A stretch of DNA of 43,625 bases. Origin: a virus. Positions within the stretch are counted from its first letter, which is position 1. Every line of letters starts with the position of its first letter. The position numbers and the translations under genes were made by a program. The notes beneath the pieces are model-generated. The model saw only the letters and a list, made by a program, of their open reading frames with translations, was not told the DNA's origin and did no database searches. Shown here piece by piece: positions 1 to 7,400 of the stretch. The DNA lies in IMG/VR virus record IMGVR_UViG_3300032954_000033, positions 1 through 43,625 of that record; one strand, given 5' to 3'.

Positions 1-25
1 GAGCCTTCCACCGAGGCCCCGGCAG

Positions 26-289
26 ATGCGGCAGTATGAAGCGATGATCGTCGGCTTTGCCCTGTCCTCCTGTAAGTTGTGCAGGGGGACGGGGAGGCTT
101 GGTTTTGAAGGGCTAAGGGGAAAGGGAATTGTGAACCCGTGCCCTTGCGTGGTGTTCTTTGAAAAGAGTACCCTGTTGAAAGAAGCCGATGAACAAAAGC
201 AACAACGAGATGGCCGTTCTCCTGAGGCACAGCAGCCACAGGGCAATCTCATACCCCAAGGACCACAAGGTCGGGATGGTGGTTCCTGA
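26..289 (+). CDS. Small Cys-motif protein, possibly 5'-partial
   Basis: This 87-residue ORF has a CxxCxGxG-like element (Cys17, Cys20, then GTGRLG) followed by a CPC about 20 residues later. The spacing recalls half of a DnaJ-type or other treble-clef zinc motif, so a small metal-binding protein is likely, but no family is recognised. The tail is rich in Gln, Gly and Pro. The frame stays open to the left edge of the window, so the ATG at 26 may not be the true start. The last ~100 bases overlap the next gene in another frame, which weakens either the C-terminus of this ORF or the start of the next. Confidence 0.45.
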   Translation: MRQYEAMIVGFALSSCKLCRGTGRLGFEGLRGKGIVNPCPCVVFFEKSTLLKEADEQKQQRDGRSPEAQQPQGNLIPQGPQGRDGGS

Positions 290-428
290 AGGCGGGAGTG
301 ACTGTGCGAAGTGCGAGTATGCGAAGGGTCAGAACTGCACCAACGTACATTTCGTGAAGTGGAATGGAAGTAGTAAAATTCCGGCGCCGTTGGACAAGTA
401 TTGTTGTGATTTCTTCGAGGCCAAATGA
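189..428 (+). CDS. Small Cys-rich conserved phage-type protein
   Basis: This 79-residue protein has a recognisable core: a PKDHK segment, a VPEGGSDCAKC segment, a CTN, a KWNGSSKIPAP segment and a CCDFF end. The order of Cys and aromatic residues resembles small iron-sulfur-like (HiPIP-type) proteins found in phage structural regions, from memory and not from a search. The ATG at 189 has a weak GAAAG upstream. Starts at 210 or 276 are possible and would shorten the ~100-base overlap with the preceding ORF. The stop overlaps the next start (ATGATG), indicating translational coupling. The conserved core lies downstream of all candidate starts, so only the N-terminus is uncertain. Confidence 0.65.
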   Translation: MNKSNNEMAVLLRHSSHRAISYPKDHKVGMVVPEGGSDCAKCEYAKGQNCTNVHFVKWNGSSKIPAPLDKYCCDFFEAK

Positions 429-640
429 TGCTCTGCGAAGCCGCAGTTCTCGAACCGGACCCAAGAAGCGATGGATATATCATGCGTTCCTGCGGACAGC
501 CGGCGGTGAAGATCATGAAACTCACTGAGGGTCCACAAGCGGGGACGGAACATCCCGCGTGTAGATTTCACTTCGAGGAAATGGCGAAGGATTTTCCGGA
601 TTGCTTCGAGATAGTAAAGGACTTCGACAATGTTGCCTAG
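425..640 (+). CDS. Small conserved hypothetical protein with Cys/His pairs
   Basis: This 71-residue protein carries CGQPAVKIMKL near its middle, and CRFHFEEMA with DFPDCFEIV towards the end. The Cys and His spacing (C-x-F-H and flanking Cys) suggests a small zinc-binding fold. Two consecutive ATG codons at 425 and 428 overlap the stop of the preceding gene, so it is coupled to it. Function is unknown. The position in a string of tiny genes ahead of the portal suggests a packaging-side accessory role, but nothing in the sequence proves this. Confidence 0.6.
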   Translation: MMLCEAAVLEPDPRSDGYIMRSCGQPAVKIMKLTEGPQAGTEHPACRFHFEEMAKDFPDCFEIVKDFDNVA

Positions 641-664
641 GCCACAAATAAAGGAGAGACTCTA

Positions 665-898
665 ATTCTGCCTTCTCAATATGGTAAGTGGTCGAGCGAT
701 ACTGTGGGGGGAGCGGCTGCGAATACCGGTTCTCCTTTTTCCCCCATGCCCGTCTCCGGCCGTCCCACGGCTCCCATTCTTCCCAGCCGTTCACGCCTGG
801 CCGGCGGCGGTGCTCCCCCTCCCATGACTCCCGCTCCTCAGCCCGTGTCGCAGATGGCGAAAACGATGCCAAGTCCCGTGATGGGAAGGTTGGTGTAA
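665..898 (+). CDS. Small Pro/Ser-rich protein, non-canonical start likely
   Basis: The frame is Pro-, Ala- and Ser-rich with a PMTPAPQPVSQM stretch and ends at TAA 896-898. A strong AAGGAG (651-656) lies upstream, but no ATG follows in frame. The codons available are ATT at 665 (8-base spacing), CTG at 668 (11-base spacing) and a distant GTG at 704. Spacing favours ATT or CTG and gives about 77 residues beginning PSQYGKWSSDT. The ORF is in the same frame as the preceding gene, separated by its TAG. The low-complexity composition resembles small virion or linker proteins of this phage (30821, 31336). No function is recognised. Confidence 0.5.
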   Translation: MLPSQYGKWSSDTVGGAAANTGSPFSPMPVSGRPTAPILPSRSRLAGGGAPPPMTPAPQPVSQMAKTMPSPVMGRLV

Positions 899-904
899 AG
901 TACA

Positions 905-1072
905 ATGCCTAGTTCACAATCGCAAGTACGCTGGGCTCATGCGGTGCTTGAGGGCGACGCCTCTGGGGATAAGAAATTCGCTTCGGAAGTTGTGAGTAAG
1001 ATGCACGGGAGGAAGATGAGTTCACTTCCGGAGCGTAAGGGTCCGAAACTACCATCGAGCAAGAGGAAATGA
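905..1072 (+). CDS. 55-residue basic small protein
   Basis: Reading from ATG 905 gives a 55-residue Lys/Arg/Ser-rich protein that starts MPSSQSQVRWAHAV, contains KMHGRKMSSLPER and ends in a basic KRK tail before TGA 1070-1072. It resembles the short phage proteins with SKxQxRWA starts and HGRKMxxLPER motifs, from memory only. It fills the gap between the neighbouring genes exactly: the next ATG is at 1074. The high charge suggests nucleic-acid contact or a virion-associated role. Function is unknown. Confidence 0.65.
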   Translation: MPSSQSQVRWAHAVLEGDASGDKKFASEVVSKMHGRKMSSLPERKGPKLPSSKRK

Positions 1073-1073
1073 C

Positions 1074-1286
1074 ATGGCGACGCTTACTTCCCAGCAACGC
1101 AGGAATCTTCCCAAGAAATCCTTTGTGTTCCCCTCCCGCGCGCCGGCGAGTGGCAGTTATCCGATTCCGGATCGCTCCCACGCCGCGAACGCTCTGGCGC
1201 GAGTAAGCCAACACGGTTCTTCCAGCGAGAAAGCCGCCGTCCGCGCGAAGGTTCACTCGAAGTACCCCGATATGGGGAAGAAGTAA
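1074..1286 (+). CDS. Small conserved protein of the LTxxQRxxLPxxxF family
   Basis: This 70-residue protein begins with a TLTSQQRRNLPKKSFVFPS segment, then has YPIPD, HAANALARVSQHGS and a VHSKYPDMG end. The pattern (basic start, YPIPD, H-A-x-N-A-L-A-R-V, V-H-x-K-Y-P) is that of a widely seen small family in phages and actinobacterial genomes with no assigned function. The helical ALARVSQHG segment and terminal KYP turn suggest a compact all-alpha fold. The stop overlaps the next ATG (TAATG), so translation is coupled. Confidence 0.75.
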   Translation: MATLTSQQRRNLPKKSFVFPSRAPASGSYPIPDRSHAANALARVSQHGSSSEKAAVRAKVHSKYPDMGKK

Positions 1287-1540
1287 TGACCTTCGATGAA
1301 TGGTGGGACCTTCACCGCCGGGACATCTGCGTTTGTAACGGTACGTGTCTATGGCGTATCTTTGAGGTGAACGCAGGATGGGTGAATGAGACTGCGCGGA
1401 AGAGCCTGCTGAGTTTTTTACGAATTCAACCAAGCGACCCTATGCCACCGGAGTACGTAAATGCCCGACAATCAGCCGATGTTCAAAGCGAAGGTAACCG
1501 TGAAGCGCAAAACTCTCCCGTCCGCGCCGATTCACATTAA
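1286..1540 (+). CDS. Hypothetical protein starting MTFDEWW
   Basis: This 84-residue ORF starts at the TAATG junction with the previous gene and begins MTFDEWWDLHRRD. It then has a CVCNGTC element and ends with a Gln/Asn/Ser-rich tail that overlaps the next gene by 80 bases. The N-terminal ~55 residues look protein-like, with aromatic and charged alternation. The C-terminal tail is encoded by DNA mainly constrained by the next frame. No homologous family is recognised. Confidence 0.5.
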   Translation: MTFDEWWDLHRRDICVCNGTCLWRIFEVNAGWVNETARKSLLSFLRIQPSDPMPPEYVNARQSADVQSEGNREAQNSPVRADSH

Positions 1541-1736
1541 GCTCGACGCCGCGCAGGGGGATCCAAACGATCCGAATCGCACCGACATCCCCACCCGTCC
1601 CGGACTCAGCACCCTGAAGTCCCAGGCGCGCTCCTCGTTCGGAGCTTCCACGAAACCTTACCGCAATCCCCGCATGTCTGCGAACACGGCGTTCAAGATG
1701 CCGAGCAGGATGAACTTCGGTGAAGACGAGGATTAG
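1461..1736 (+). CDS. Small basic protein with C-terminal FKMPSRM motif
   Basis: This 91-residue protein is basic and Pro/Ser-rich in the first two thirds and acidic at the very end (EDED). It carries FKMPSRM close to the C-terminus, nearly the same as FKFPSRM in the product at 31135. A GGAG lies six bases or so before the ATG. It overlaps the preceding ORF by 80 bases. The composition suggests a disordered virion-associated or assembly peptide. Function is not known. Confidence 0.65.
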   Translation: MPDNQPMFKAKVTVKRKTLPSAPIHIKLDAAQGDPNDPNRTDIPTRPGLSTLKSQARSSFGASTKPYRNPRMSANTAFKMPSRMNFGEDED

Positions 1737-1804
1737 TTTCGTTCTGCCGAGCGCCAAGGGTGCGACGAAATTGAAGGTGAGGAAACGGAGACGAGGAGGG
1801 AAAC

Positions 1805-2218
1805 GTGGGAATAAGAAAGTGGTTCTTTCCGTACACGGTGAGTCTGGAGGAGAGAGTAAGAGAACTCACGAAGGAAAGGGATGATTTGTTGAATCGTTTG
1901 CTTCATGCGTATTCGGGATACGAGCTTCGTCAACCGGTGCCGAGTTATGCGGAGGCGAATGGCTTGGGACAGCCGGCGGCAACGAAGGCCCCTACGGGGG
2001 ATGAGGTTCTCGGACGCGGCAGGAAGTCCACGATGGACCTCATGGCGGAATATGAGGAGGCGTGTTTGGCTGAGTCTCAAGGAATCGCGGACGTAACCGC
2101 GAGGGCGGAGAGACAGCGCGTTGAGGAGGAGAATCTAAAGGCTGCTGAGGAGTATGAGGACAACCGAATTAAGGCACAGAAACAAGCAGCCGCAGAGAGC
2201 GGAAGGGCGGTAATGTAA
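1805..2218 (+). CDS. Coiled-coil protein upstream of the portal
   Basis: This 137-residue protein starts at GTG 1805, five bases after a GGAGG in a GAGGAGG run. A short aromatic start (WFFPYTV) leads into a Glu/Arg/Leu heptad-like helix (residues ~14-33). A second, strongly charged coiled coil (residues ~78-130, rich in Glu, Ala, Lys and Gln) follows. It ends two bases before the portal start, so the two are probably co-translated. Coiled-coil proteins at this site can be head-assembly helpers, but no specific function can be read here. Confidence 0.7.
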   Translation: MGIRKWFFPYTVSLEERVRELTKERDDLLNRLLHAYSGYELRQPVPSYAEANGLGQPAATKAPTGDEVLGRGRKSTMDLMAEYEEACLAESQGIADVTARAERQRVEEENLKAAEEYEDNRIKAQKQAAAESGRAVM

Positions 2219-2219
2219 C

Positions 2220-4724
2220 GTGGGTGCTTACTCCACAATTCCCTCAACCGTCGGCAACGACAACCCGGGTGACAACACTCCCAGCCGCAGTTCACGCACG
2301 GAGGACGACATCCTGAATGGAGACTCCCAGGATGCAAAAGACCAGCCTCTACTCCCCGGACTCACGAAGGATTTGGAGAAGGAACTTATTGGGCTGGTTT
2401 CGGAGTTTGAGAGGGAGAGTTATTCAACGTGGAGATGGCAGGTTCGGGATGTGTACGAAGCGGAATCGTTCTGGAAGGACCTTCAGATAGGTTTCTTCGA
2501 TGCGCGGAATGATCTTTGGAGAACGCCGTCCATCAAGCAGTTGTCGAACGTCGGGGAAAGCGGACAGCGTTTCAATTTTTTCACGAACATCTACAAAGCG
2601 TTCGGATGGGCATTGATTAGCGTCCTCGGACAGAAGGTTCCCTCCACGCGTTTTCTTCCTCAGGACTATCGTCGCGAGAGTGATGTCATCGCTGCCCGCG
2701 CTGCGGCTGATGTCGTTCCCCTCATCTGCCGGAATAACAAGGCTCCTCTCCTGAACCTCCGTGCGATCTATTGTCTTTACACCGGAGGTATCGTCGCGTC
2801 CTATACGCGTTATTTGGAAGACGGAAGCTCCTTCGGTTGGAAAGACGAGCCCGACATCCAGATGCAGAAAGTGAAGATGGCCGAGGCGGGATTCGAGTGT
2901 CCCGGGTGCCATCAGTTCACCGCCGTTGATGATATGCACCCTGCGGAGCAGACATTACAGAACGGCTGTCCAAATTGCATGTCTCCTATCAATGACCTGA
3001 ATTTCTCCCCTCCACAGTTCGTTGATGCTCCCGTAGTCTCCTCAGTGAAGAAAGTCCCCCGCGGGCAGGAACTCATCACTCTCCACGGAGTTCTTGAAAC
3101 GCGTCTTCCTCCTTGGGTTCAGGAACAACGCGACATGCCGTATCTAGGACTCGTTCATGAAGTTCACATTTCCCAACTGAAAGCAACCTATGGCGACCGC
3201 GCGAAGAATCTTCAAGGAGGCTACGGTTCTGGACCTTATGACACTTGGGATCGTTTTGCTCGTTTGGCTCTTATTGAACCTACTGTGAGTTATTATTCCA
3301 CGAGCAATCAGAACCTCGTGACGTTCAAACGCTATTGGCTCCGGCCGGATGCGTTTTACATGGTTGAGAATGATACGAAGGATAAGGATGGATTGGGGAA
3401 GAGGGATCAGTTGTTGAAGCTCTTTCCCGATGGAGCGTACATCGCGTTCGCGGATCCCACGTATCTTCTCGACGCGCGCAACGAACGTCTGGACGACCAC
3501 TGGAGAATCTGCCGGGCGATGGAAGGCGCGGGGATGTATACGCCGTCGCTGGGCTCCTCCTCCATCTCCGTCCAGAAACGCTACAACACCCTTCACAACT
3601 TCATCATGGAATGGGTGGAGTACGCAGCAGCCGGGACCGGGACGTTCGTGAACGCGAATCTTATCAACGTCCGTGCGTTATCGAATCAGCGGAAAGCCCC
3701 AGGGAATATCTACCCCATTCGTGTGCCGGCGGGAAGCGACATCTCCCGGAACATCTACGAAGCCCGTCCGGGAGCGATTGCGAATGAAGTTTTCAAGTAC
3801 GCGGATTCTCTGCAGGAGTTAGGGCAGTTCATGACTTCTGCCGTTCCTACTGTCACAGGTGGGACGCAACAGTCGTTGAAACCCACAACGTACCTCGCTG
3901 ATCGCGAGCAGGCTCTCGGGAGGCTCTACGTTCCTTGGTTACACCTCCGTACCTTCTGGGCGGACACCATAGGACTCGCTGTGAAGGAATTCGCTCGCTG
4001 GCGCACGGAGGATGAGCAGTATTCTGTGTTTGGCCCCCGCGGGGATGCTCAGGGACTCGAAATCCGTCTTGAAGACCTCCAAGGGAATTTCGACGCGTAC
4101 CCGGAGACGGACGAAGCCTTCCCCGTTCTCTGGCAACAAATGCAGGCGGCGTTCATGCAACTGATGCAATCTGCCGACCCAAGGATTCAGGAGATTCTCG
4201 GCAGCACGGAGAATATCGCCTTTGCAAAATCCATGCTCGGGCTTCCCGATATTTACGTCCCCGGCGAGGACGACCGTATCAAGCAGAAGCAGGAAATTGC
4301 TCTGCTGCTCCAAGGTGCTCCAGTTCAGACGACGAATCCTCAGACTGGCGCAATGGAACTTCTTCCTTCCGTCCCCATCGACCCCTTCGAGGATATGCAC
4401 CCGATTCATATCGAGGGCGTGAAAGCCTGGGCAGTGAGTGCCGTGGGGCTCCGCGCGAAGGTCGAGAACCCCAACGGCTATCACAACGTCATCGCCCACG
4501 GAGTAGCACACGAGAAGTTCGTTATGATAGAACAAGCTCAGGCGGAAGGTGGAGCGTTGATGCAAGGAAGGCAGCTTCAACCCCACGCGAAGCCTGATGA
4601 GAAACAAGGTTCCCCGCCGGCGGTACAAGCGGGTAGTAAGAGTTCTCAGTCGCCCATAGCCCAGACGAAGCAAGGAATGTCTGATGCGACGGGTGGAGGA
4701 AGTCCCCAAGGTCCTCAAGGTTAA
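2220..4724 (+). CDS. Portal protein (podovirus-like), with zinc-ribbon-like insertion
   Basis: This 834-residue protein sits directly before the scaffold and capsid genes. The helical N-terminus (residues ~50-120, FERESYSTWRWQVRD, then RNDLWRTPS and FNFFTNIYKAFGW), the long mixed core and the Gln-rich helical stretch around residues 640-700 fit a large portal protein. Portals form the dodecameric channel at the capsid vertex for DNA packaging and ejection. An unusual feature is CxxC...CxxC at residues 227, 230, 250 and 253, a zinc-ribbon-like knuckle inserted in the wing-side region. The Gly/Pro/Gln C-terminal tail is probably disordered. GTG is the start, two bases after the previous stop. 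Confidence 0.75.
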   Translation: MGAYSTIPSTVGNDNPGDNTPSRSSRTEDDILNGDSQDAKDQPLLPGLTKDLEKELIGLVSEFERESYSTWRWQVRDVYEAESFWKDLQIGFFDARNDLWRTPSIKQLSNVGESGQRFNFFTNIYKAFGWALISVLGQKVPSTRFLPQDYRRESDVIAARAAADVVPLICRNNKAPLLNLRAIYCLYTGGIVASYTRYLEDGSSFGWKDEPDIQMQKVKMAEAGFECPGCHQFTAVDDMHPAEQTLQNGCPNCMSPINDLNFSPPQFVDAPVVSSVKKVPRGQELITLHGVLETRLPPWVQEQRDMPYLGLVHEVHISQLKATYGDRAKNLQGGYGSGPYDTWDRFARLALIEPTVSYYSTSNQNLVTFKRYWLRPDAFYMVENDTKDKDGLGKRDQLLKLFPDGAYIAFADPTYLLDARNERLDDHWRICRAMEGAGMYTPSLGSSSISVQKRYNTLHNFIMEWVEYAAAGTGTFVNANLINVRALSNQRKAPGNIYPIRVPAGSDISRNIYEARPGAIANEVFKYADSLQELGQFMTSAVPTVTGGTQQSLKPTTYLADREQALGRLYVPWLHLRTFWADTIGLAVKEFARWRTEDEQYSVFGPRGDAQGLEIRLEDLQGNFDAYPETDEAFPVLWQQMQAAFMQLMQSADPRIQEILGSTENIAFAKSMLGLPDIYVPGEDDRIKQKQEIALLLQGAPVQTTNPQTGAMELLPSVPIDPFEDMHPIHIEGVKAWAVSAVGLRAKVENPNGYHNVIAHGVAHEKFVMIEQAQAEGGALMQGRQLQPHAKPDEKQGSPPAVQAGSKSSQSPIAQTKQGMSDATGGGSPQGPQG

Positions 4725-4729
4725 GAACG

Positions 4730-5185
4730 GTGCCTAAACTAAAACATCCATTCGTTATCGGTGAGAGTGCCCGAGAGAGAAAGAATCGTCTTGCTAGGGA
4801 GTGGCGAAATTCCGATAGTCGGAACCTCTTTTTATCAGTTTCCAGAAGGAGTTACAACAAGCACATATTAAGACGCCGAGCAGAAGCCAAGAAATACTAT
4901 TGGAGAGACCCTCTAACTAACAGAGAAAGAGTTAAGAGAAGCCGGGTCAAATGCAAATACGGAGTAGAAGATTTGTACGCTCAATACGAAAAACAGGGTC
5001 ATCTGTGTTTGCTTTGTAAAAAACCTCTTGTGCTAGAAAATAGAAAATACGCGATTGACCATGACCACAAAACCGGAAAATTTCGTGGTATTCTGCATCC
5101 ACATTGTAACTCTGGTCTGGGCATGTTCCGGGATTCTGTAGAAATGCTTGAACAAGCTATCATCTACTTGAAGAGTTTTAACTAG
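4730..5185 (+). CDS. HNH homing endonuclease, endonuclease VII-like
   Basis: This 151-residue protein is a beta-beta-alpha metal nuclease of the recombination endonuclease VII type. Residues 93/96 form CxxC and DHDH lies at 110-113. RGILHPHCNSGLG follows, giving the second metal pair (His123, Cys126; Cys is more usual at the first position) and catalytic-site Asn127. The N-terminus is basic and helical, as in DNA-binding arms of such enzymes. It lies between portal and scaffold genes, starts at GTG six bases after the portal stop, and is visibly richer in A/T-ending codons than its neighbours. These traits suggest a transferred free-standing homing endonuclease. A paralogue lies at 25516. Confidence 0.85.
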   Translation: MPKLKHPFVIGESARERKNRLAREWRNSDSRNLFLSVSRRSYNKHILRRRAEAKKYYWRDPLTNRERVKRSRVKCKYGVEDLYAQYEKQGHLCLLCKKPLVLENRKYAIDHDHKTGKFRGILHPHCNSGLGMFRDSVEMLEQAIIYLKSFN

Positions 5186-5236
5186 TTGAGCCAGCCCGTC
5201 GCTAGTTCTAAAATCCAAGGGCTAAAGGGATGCAAA

Positions 5237-6703
5237 ATGAAAACTCATCGCAGTCATTACAACACAAAAATTGTTTTGGACATGGAGACTTTAGAGGTAA
5301 TTGAGAAGTCTCCGGATATTGAGTACGAAGGCCCGTGGGCATTGTTCGACGGCGCTCCGGCGGATGCGGCGCCTGCAGACACCGGGAGCGCGCCAGCGGA
5401 TGCTGGGGGTGGAGATGGCGGAGGGGATGGTGCTCCTGCAGACGGAGGAGGGTCAATCGATGACTGGGCGGATGAACCGCCCGCGGATGCTCCTCCTGCT
5501 GATGTTCCTACAGATGGTCAACCTGCAGAGGGGGACGAGCCCCCGGCGGACGACCAACAAGTAGACCCCAACGCTCCTCCTGCTCCCGTAAAGCCCGAGG
5601 ACCGTCTCGCCGCCGCACAGGACGCGACACTCAAGCAAGTTTACCGGGACAACTTCGGGAAGGTTCAGGAGATTATCAAGGCGAATCCCGCTCTCCGACC
5701 GATCTTCTTCAAAGCCGCTGAGTTCAATCAGATTTACACGACCGTCGAGGATGCGAAGCAAGCGAAGGAGTGGGCGGGACAGTTGTATCAGTTTGATAAC
5801 CTGTACTACTCCAACAAACCAGAAGACACCCGTTCCTTCCTCAACGCTCTCTACGAAAACTCCAAAGAACCCGACGGTTCCGCTCCGCATTACGACCGCC
5901 TCGCCTCCACCATCGTCACCGATGCCGCATCGAACCTCGCCGTTCGCATCCAACAGGGCGATCCCGCTATCACCCGCGCTTTCTCCGACCTTGGTCTCAA
6001 CGGCAAACAAGCGATGGTCGCCGTGCAGGCCGTCGCGGCGATGTTCGGAATTAAGCTCAACGGTGTAAGGTTCCAAGGTGGAGGAGGGACACCTCAGGGT
6101 GGTACTGCTCCTAAGCCTGGTGAGATGTCCGAACGCGAACAGTATCTTGCCCAGCAAGTCGCCGAGGCCAACGAGGAAATCCAGCGCCTCCGTGGTGGCG
6201 CACTTGCACAGACCGAACAGAACTTCTACAATGGCATTCAGACGAGCTTTAACGACAAGCTCGCTGCGGACATCGGAAAGCGGCTCGAAGCCGCAACCGC
6301 ACTGAAGACCCAGAAGCCGGGCTTCCAGAACTGGGTAAAGTCTGAAATCGTTACCCGAGTGAAGAACTCAATCCGTAACGATTCGTTTTTTGCTAACCAG
6401 ATGGAAGCGGCGTCTCGATCGGGTGATCGCGGCCCGGAGCATCAACAGCAAATGCTGTCGGCGCTCGAACAGCGTGCGAGACACTATCTGCCTGACATCT
6501 ATCGTGAAGTCATGGCCGAAGCTGGGATTACCATACAGCAAAAAACGAACGCGGCGAGTGCAAAAGCAGGCACTCCTCACCGCGAGCCAGCAACCGGTGG
6601 CACACCTGGACGTTTGAGCAAGCCGGGTTCGTCCAGCCCGAATGCACGCAAACCGGGAGAATCCTACGATCAGTATTCCAGTAGGGTGCTGGGAATCGAA
6701 TAG
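5237..6703 (+). CDS. Scaffold-like head assembly protein
   Basis: The ATG at 5237 is chosen because AAAGGGA precedes it by about six bases; a TTG at 5186 has no such site. The 488-residue product has three parts. A short N-terminal segment (VLDMETLEVIE then YEGPWALF) is followed by ~90 residues very rich in Ala, Asp, Gly and Pro (disordered). A helical, Gln/Glu/Lys-rich body carries a coiled coil around residues 305-335 and a basic, Gly/Ser/Pro tail. Size, composition and position immediately before the capsid gene match phage scaffolding proteins, which guide capsid assembly and then leave. No protease motif is seen. Confidence 0.65.
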   Translation: MKTHRSHYNTKIVLDMETLEVIEKSPDIEYEGPWALFDGAPADAAPADTGSAPADAGGGDGGGDGAPADGGGSIDDWADEPPADAPPADVPTDGQPAEGDEPPADDQQVDPNAPPAPVKPEDRLAAAQDATLKQVYRDNFGKVQEIIKANPALRPIFFKAAEFNQIYTTVEDAKQAKEWAGQLYQFDNLYYSNKPEDTRSFLNALYENSKEPDGSAPHYDRLASTIVTDAASNLAVRIQQGDPAITRAFSDLGLNGKQAMVAVQAVAAMFGIKLNGVRFQGGGGTPQGGTAPKPGEMSEREQYLAQQVAEANEEIQRLRGGALAQTEQNFYNGIQTSFNDKLAADIGKRLEAATALKTQKPGFQNWVKSEIVTRVKNSIRNDSFFANQMEAASRSGDRGPEHQQQMLSALEQRARHYLPDIYREVMAEAGITIQQKTNAASAKAGTPHREPATGGTPGRLSKPGSSSPNARKPGESYDQYSSRVLGIE

Positions 6704-6761
6704 TTCTCCTACGAAATTCGCTGTTATCGTGGGAAGAATGCTTGAAAGGTAAAACAAGTCA

Positions 6762-7400
6762 ATGGCTCAAGCGACTTCCGATGTCATTGGCCTGCAACTC
6801 GAAAATGTCCGTAAAGATATTGCGGACAATAAATCCCACCATATCGGAGAAACTCTCGTAAGAGACAACTCCGAGGTAATTGGGAAAAACGCTTACCTAG
6901 CAGGACTCATCGACGGCGAAGGCTGCATTTATGCAGTTAAGCGTGGTCGGACGATTCCCGGAAGACCAGAGCGTTTTACGTACTGCCTGACGCTAGAAAT
7001 AACAATGTGCTCTAAAGAGACAATCTTTTGGGTATCAGAGAATTTCGGCGGTCGGGTATGCGTTCAGAAGTCCAGAACGAATCGACCATACTACCATTGG
7101 AGAATCACGAATGATTCTGCAGTGGCTGTCTTAAAAAAGGTCTATCCGTTCATGGTGACGAAAAAGCGTCAAGCTGCTCTCGCTTTTCAATTTCGAGAAG
7201 TGATAAAGCAAAGTGCTTGGCAACGCGATTCGCACCGCAATTCGCTGCGAGATGAATTGATTCTAAGAATCCGCAGCTTGAATCAGCGATGGACAATGCC
7301 CAAAACCGTAGAGACTGCATGTGGGACACCAGAGATGGGGATGATCCAGTCCGAACTGCAAGGTGACTTGCAGAGGCCCTCGGCAACGAGCGCCGTTTAA
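6762..7400 (+). CDS. LAGLIDADG homing endonuclease read through from capsid exon 1
   Basis: This 212-residue frame begins at the capsid ATG and continues through the 5' splice site into the intron. It has a single LAGLIDADG motif (LAGLIDGEG, residues 46-54) and the usual alpha-beta-beta pattern downstream (TYCLTLEITM, PYYHWRITND, then YPFMVTKKRQAALAF). One motif implies a homodimer that cuts the intron-less capsid allele. The ORF also covers the P3-P9 ribozyme core, so the last ~55 residues are probably structural RNA sequence read as protein. The stop TAA (7398-7400) lies just inside exon 2. Expression needs unspliced RNA unless an internal start is used. Confidence 0.8.
   Translation: MAQATSDVIGLQLENVRKDIADNKSHHIGETLVRDNSEVIGKNAYLAGLIDGEGCIYAVKRGRTIPGRPERFTYCLTLEITMCSKETIFWVSENFGGRVCVQKSRTNRPYYHWRITNDSAVAVLKKVYPFMVTKKRQAALAFQFREVIKQSAWQRDSHRNSLRDELILRIRSLNQRWTMPKTVETACGTPEMGMIQSELQGDLQRPSATSAV

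Noticed and set aside
6762-7400. Intein rather than intron in the capsid gene
   Set aside because: The insert does not keep the capsid frame (583 bases, not divisible by three) and has a stop at its end; no Cys/Ser-start block or His-Asn end typical of inteins is present.
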